Source: Thiotrichaceae bacterium UBA7359
GTDB taxonomy: Bacteria > Pseudomonadota > Gammaproteobacteria > Eutrophobiales > Eutrophobiaceae
Length of the DNA: 18,856 nucleotides
Assembly: GCA_905182825.1 (NCBI GenBank)
Contig: CAJJDJ010000141.1
Location: 1-18,856, forward strand
Direction of reading: 5' to 3'
Shown here piece by piece: positions 16,323-18,856 of this stretch. The notes below the pieces were generated by a model, which was given only the letters and a program-made list of their open reading frames with translations, had not been told where the DNA came from and did no database searches. The translations under genes and the position numbers were made by a program. Within the stretch, counting starts at the first letter, position 1; the number at the start of each line of letters is the position of its first letter.

Positions 16323-16346
16323 ATGAAAGTTGTAAACGGGTATAAA
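16319..16346 (+). promoter_or_regulatory. Candidate promoter of rsgA
   Basis: TTGAAT (16319-16324) and TATAAA (16341-16346) are 16 bases apart. Transcription would start near 16353, about 65 bases before the proposed rsgA start. The -35 box overlaps the last stop codon of the sulfotransferase relic. Confidence 0.45.
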
Positions 16347-16418
16347 ATATTTTACGTTGGCTACTAGGATTAAATCAATTTTTCACTATCTTAAATTTTT
16401 ATTACATAGGTATTTATA

Positions 16419-17402
16419 ATCTTTAATTTACTTCAACTAGGTTGGAAGTCGTTCTTTAGACAACAAATTAAGTCTGATGAAAATGAGCAATACTATTTTG
16501 CTCGTATAGCGCAGATCTATCGTAGCCGTTGTATAGTATGGAGCAATAAAGGAATTGAAAGCTTTGAAATAGGCGTATTTAGTGAACCAAAGAACCTTGC
16601 TGTTGGCGATTGGATGTTGATTCCTACTGAGGGTGAACGGCCACTTAGAATACTGAACAGAGAAACAGTATTAATACGTAAAGCAGCGGGTAAACGCATA
16701 CATGATCAAACCATTGCTGCAAATGTTGATACTTTATTTATTGTTATGTCTTGTGATCAAGACTTTAATGTTTCACGCCTCGAACGTTATTTATCCTTAG
16801 CGAATCAAGCGAAGATAAGTCCTGTAATTGTTCTGACAAAAATAGATCTATCTGCTGATACTGAATCATTTAAACAGTCTGTTATATCATTGCAAAATAA
16901 TCTTCGTATCGAATGTGTGAATGCTAAAGATTATGCAAGTTTGCTTTCCCTCAGAACTTTATGTGCTGAAGGGCAGACCATTGCGTTAGTAGGATCATCT
17001 GGTGTTGGGAAGTCCACATTAATTAATAATTTGACTGATTCTGATCAGTCAACAGCGGATGTCAGTATAGAGGATGGCAAAGGTCAACATACGACAACTT
17101 CACGTTCATTACACTTATTGCGTGATGGCGGCTTAATTATCGACACACCGGGAATTAGAGAATTGCAGTTAAGCGATTGTGAAACCGGGATTGAAGGTAC
17201 TTTTGATGATGTCAGTCAGTTTCTCGGTTGTTGTAAATTTAGTAATTGTCAGCATCAAACAGAGAAGGGCTGTGCTATTAAGGACGCTTTAGAATTTGGT
17301 AAACTTGAATTACGCCGTTGGAAGAGTTATCAGAAATTACAAGAGGAACAAAGACTACGCGATATACCAAAATATGAAAAAGGTCGGTCGCGTAAATCGT
17401 AA
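16419..17402 (+). CDS. rsgA: Ribosome small-subunit-dependent GTPase RsgA, unusual start
   Basis: RsgA is a circularly permuted GTPase that checks late 30S subunit maturation. From ATC 16419 the product has 327 residues: an N-terminal OB fold (LLQLGWKSFF, later NLAVGDWM), then GTPase motifs in permuted order: G4 TKID (140-143), G1 GSSGVGKST (192-200), G2 Thr (225-227), G3 DTPG (242-245). The zinc motif has Cys272, Cys277, His279 and Cys285. The first ATG/GTG/TTG in frame is 16614, which would delete the whole OB fold, yet the upstream codons clearly encode it. The frame is open back to the TAG at 16407-16409. The best initiation codon is ATC 16419, seven bases after AGGT (16408-16411), with ATA 16416 an alternative. 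Either the gene uses a rare start or its ATG has been lost. Confidence 0.88.
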   Translation: MFNLLQLGWKSFFRQQIKSDENEQYYFARIAQIYRSRCIVWSNKGIESFEIGVFSEPKNLAVGDWMLIPTEGERPLRILNRETVLIRKAAGKRIHDQTIAANVDTLFIVMSCDQDFNVSRLERYLSLANQAKISPVIVLTKIDLSADTESFKQSVISLQNNLRIECVNAKDYASLLSLRTLCAEGQTIALVGSSGVGKSTLINNLTDSDQSTADVSIEDGKGQHTTTSRSLHLLRDGGLIIDTPGIRELQLSDCETGIEGTFDDVSQFLGCCKFSNCQHQTEKGCAIKDALEFGKLELRRWKSYQKLQEEQRLRDIPKYEKGRSRKS

Positions 17403-17462
17403 TGAATGGATTATAAAACGAATTTATCTAGTGAAGTGCTAATATTTTGTAAAGAATAAACC

Positions 17463-17490
17463 TTGCAAGTAAATCATCAGATAATAAACT
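17463..17490 (+). promoter_or_regulatory. Promoter of rnpB
   Basis: TTGCAA (17463-17468) and TAAACT (17485-17490) are 16 bases apart. The predicted start, seven to nine bases further on, coincides with the 5' end of the RNase P RNA at about 17498. Confidence 0.55.
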
Positions 17491-17497
17491 ATGACCC

Positions 17498-17837
17498 AGA
17501 GTCGGCCAGGCAGTCGCTGTTGGATTTATTTTAACAGAGGAAAGTCCGGGCTCCATAGGGCAAGGTGCCAGATAACATCTGGACGGCGTGAGCCGATGGA
17601 AAGTGCCACAGAAAATACACCGCCTGTTTCGATAGGTAAGGGTGAAATGGTGCGGTAAGAGCGCACCGCGCTGTTAGCAATAACAGTGGCATGGTAAACC
17701 CCACCTGGAGCAAGACCAAATAGGGAAACAATGGTGCCGCCCGCACTGTTTCCGGGTAGGTTGCTTGAGATGTTTGGCGACAGGCATCCCAGATGAATGA
17801 TTGCCCAAGACAGAACCCGGCTTATCGGCCGACTCTT
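17498..17837 (+). ncRNA. rnpB: RNase P catalytic RNA, type A, compact
   Basis: This is the RNA subunit of ribonuclease P, which removes the 5' leaders of tRNA precursors. The universally conserved pieces are all present: GAGGAAAGTCCGGGCTCC (17537-17554), GGTAAGGGTGAAA, GGTGCGGTAAGAGCGCACCG, GAGCAAGACCAAATAGGG and ACAGAACCCGGCTTAT (17810-17825). Helix P1 pairs GAGTCGGCC (17499-17507) with GGCCGACTC (17827-17835), and P2 pairs GGCAGTC with GATTGCC. At about 340 bases it is shorter than E. coli M1 RNA (377): P3 is a single short hairpin (CTGTT 17517-17521 with AACAG 17533-17537), and the P12 arm is reduced to about four pairs. Boundaries are estimated from P1. Confidence 0.96.
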
Positions 17838-17850
17838 TTTTATTTTTTTA
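17827..17850 (+). terminator. Terminator of rnpB
   Basis: The 3' arm of P1 (17827-17835) is followed immediately by a T-rich run (TTTTTTATTTTTTTA). Transcription probably ends within or just after this run, although there is no separate stem. Confidence 0.4.
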
Positions 17851-17876
17851 TATTGGCTTAGCTAAGAGGTTTGACA

Positions 17877-18317
17877 ATGAGTTGGATGGTTTATTTATCA
17901 GGTGAGATTCACACAGATTGGCGTGAAAAAATTATGGAAGGTACTGATAAATTAGCTTTAGATATTAGCTATACATCAGCTGTGACTGAACATGAAGTGA
18001 GTGATGCCGCTGGTGATCACTTAGGACCTGAGGACAAAAATTTCTGGCGTGATCATAAGTCAGCGAAGGTCAATGCGATACGTAATAAAAATATAATCAA
18101 GGCATGCGACATAGCAGTTATTCGTTTTGGTGATAAATACAAACAGTGGAATGCCGCATTTGATGCGGGTTGTTGTGCAGCCCTAGGTAAACCTTATATC
18201 ACGCTGCATGATGAATCGATTATTCATCCATTGAAAGAGGTTGATGCTGCAGCGATGGCTTGGGCACAAACTCCGGCACAAGTAATAGAAACTTTGAATT
18301 ATGTCATCAGCGTCTGA
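17877..18317 (+). CDS. YtoQ family protein
   Basis: This 146-residue protein matches the YtoQ family, whose members start with a short strand followed by SGEIHTDWRE and carry the conserved KNFWRDHKSAKVNAIRN segment, an IRFGDKYKQWNAAFDAG segment and an LHDE motif near the end. The fold resembles nucleoside 2-deoxyribosyltransferases, but the function is not established as far as I know. I chose ATG 17877 because AGAGGT (17865-17870) lies at the right distance; a TTG at 17871 in the same frame overlaps that site's downstream edge. The gene follows rnpB closely and overlaps the next gene by 17 bases. Confidence 0.85.
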   Translation: MSWMVYLSGEIHTDWREKIMEGTDKLALDISYTSAVTEHEVSDAAGDHLGPEDKNFWRDHKSAKVNAIRNKNIIKACDIAVIRFGDKYKQWNAAFDAGCCAALGKPYITLHDESIIHPLKEVDAAAMAWAQTPAQVIETLNYVISV

Positions 18318-18675
18318 TTCAAAACCTGAAGAGGATGAAATAAAAAAAGCTATTGATATTGTTAGTCAGGCGTTTTCGGATAAAGATTATGGAACGGCAT
18401 TAACCTTATTGAAGCCGTTGGCCGATGGAGGAATTGGAGAAGCCTTGGGTATGTTAGGTTTAGCCTACAAGGCTGGTGCTGGCGTTGAACCTGATGGCAT
18501 AAAAGCAGTCGAATTATTGCAAAAAGCGGTTGAGTTAGGGGATGGTCTTGCGGCTCACAATTTGGCTCTTTTGTATGAATTTGGCATGTCAAATGTTGCA
18601 CAAAACAGTGAAGCAAGTCAAAGGTATCATAAATTAGCTCAAAAAATGGGCGCTAAACATGAAGAGTTTGATTGA
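18301..18675 (+). CDS. Small Sel1-repeat protein
   Basis: This 124-residue protein has an N-terminal acidic helix-rich part and two Sel1-like (TPR-related) repeats, about residues 46-81 (GEALGMLGLAYKAGAG, then DGIKAVELLQKAVELG) and 82-118 (AAHNLALLYEFG, then EASQRYHKLAQKMG). Such repeats form protein-binding solenoids. No signal peptide or membrane segment is visible, so it is probably cytoplasmic. Its ATG lies inside the last codons of the YtoQ gene, in another reading frame, with a 17-base overlap, so the two are very likely co-expressed. No specific function can be assigned. Confidence 0.85.
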   Translation: MSSASDSKPEEDEIKKAIDIVSQAFSDKDYGTALTLLKPLADGGIGEALGMLGLAYKAGAGVEPDGIKAVELLQKAVELGDGLAAHNLALLYEFGMSNVAQNSEASQRYHKLAQKMGAKHEEFD

Positions 18676-18856
18676 TTTTGTTATAACCTATAAAAAATAA
18701 TTTATGTTAATAAATTAAATCATAACTTAATGTGATTTATCAAGTTCTTCTCTGAAAGTGATGAATTAAATAATTTTAATTTTCATGTTATAAACATACA
18801 TATCTCTTTTCCTATTCTTTAGAGGCTAAGTTACTGTTACTCCGATAGTTTTTATA
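18676..18856. other. AT-rich gene-free right end
   Basis: I see no gene here. An AT-only stem (AATTAAA 18764-18770 with TTTAATT 18775-18781) could form a weak hairpin downstream of the Sel1 gene. Confidence 0.4.

Noticed and set aside
17406..17459. Short frame of 17 codons just after rsgA
   Set aside because: Too short, unrecognised, and without a ribosome-binding site; it runs up to the rnpB promoter.
1..18856. CRISPR arrays, tRNA genes, insertion sequences, att sites or phage genes
   Set aside because: None seen on either strand; no spaced direct repeats, tRNA-like cloverleaf motifs or transposase motifs were found by eye.

Overview
The window looks like a piece of an AT-rich gammaproteobacterial chromosome. 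The evidence is a three-gene cytochrome bc1 operon joined to sspA and sspB, the lpoA/diaA/dolP envelope cluster, rsmI, RapA and a type A RNase P RNA. I cannot name the genus. From memory, Pseudomonas aeruginosa carries a continuous block rplM-rpsI-petABC-sspA-sspB-dolP-diaA/gmhA-yraN-lpoA-rsmI, with rnpB close by. This window keeps that order, but it has been interrupted and eroded.

Layout: 1-744 holds no recognisable gene and ends in a possible promoter. petA, petB and petC (745-3331, +) overlap by single bases. sspA and sspB (3409-4495, +) follow. Next comes material foreign to the block: rapA (4657-7470, -), a spermidine-synthase-like methyltransferase-fold protein (7580-8368, +), a YyaL/DUF255 protein with a DsbD-like tail (8381-10684, -) and the remains of a macro-domain gene (10780-11110, +). 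The ancestral order then resumes on the minus strand with dolP, diaA, a 3' remnant of yraN, and lpoA (11120-14372). rsmI (14423-15256, +) is divergent from lpoA. After it lie an unrecognised acidic protein (15375-15809), a broken sulfotransferase-family gene (15818-16322), rsgA (about 16419-17402), rnpB (17498-17837), a YtoQ-family protein and a Sel1-repeat protein (to 18675), followed by an AT-rich tail without a gene.

Functionally the window mixes respiration (bc1 complex), stress response and proteolysis (SspA, SspB for ClpXP), RNA polymerase recycling (RapA), outer-membrane and peptidoglycan maintenance (LpoA, DolP), replication control or heptose metabolism (DiaA/GmhA) and ribosome and tRNA maturation (RsmI, RsgA, RNase P).

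I did not find a new multi-gene system. The strongest unusual signal is gene decay: three degraded genes (macro domain, yraN, sulfotransferase) lie between intact ones. rsgA also has its entire N-terminal OB-fold region encoded upstream of the first ATG/GTG/TTG, with no ordinary start codon available. The RNase P RNA is compact, with a very short P3. All similarity statements rest on motif recognition by eye, without database searches.
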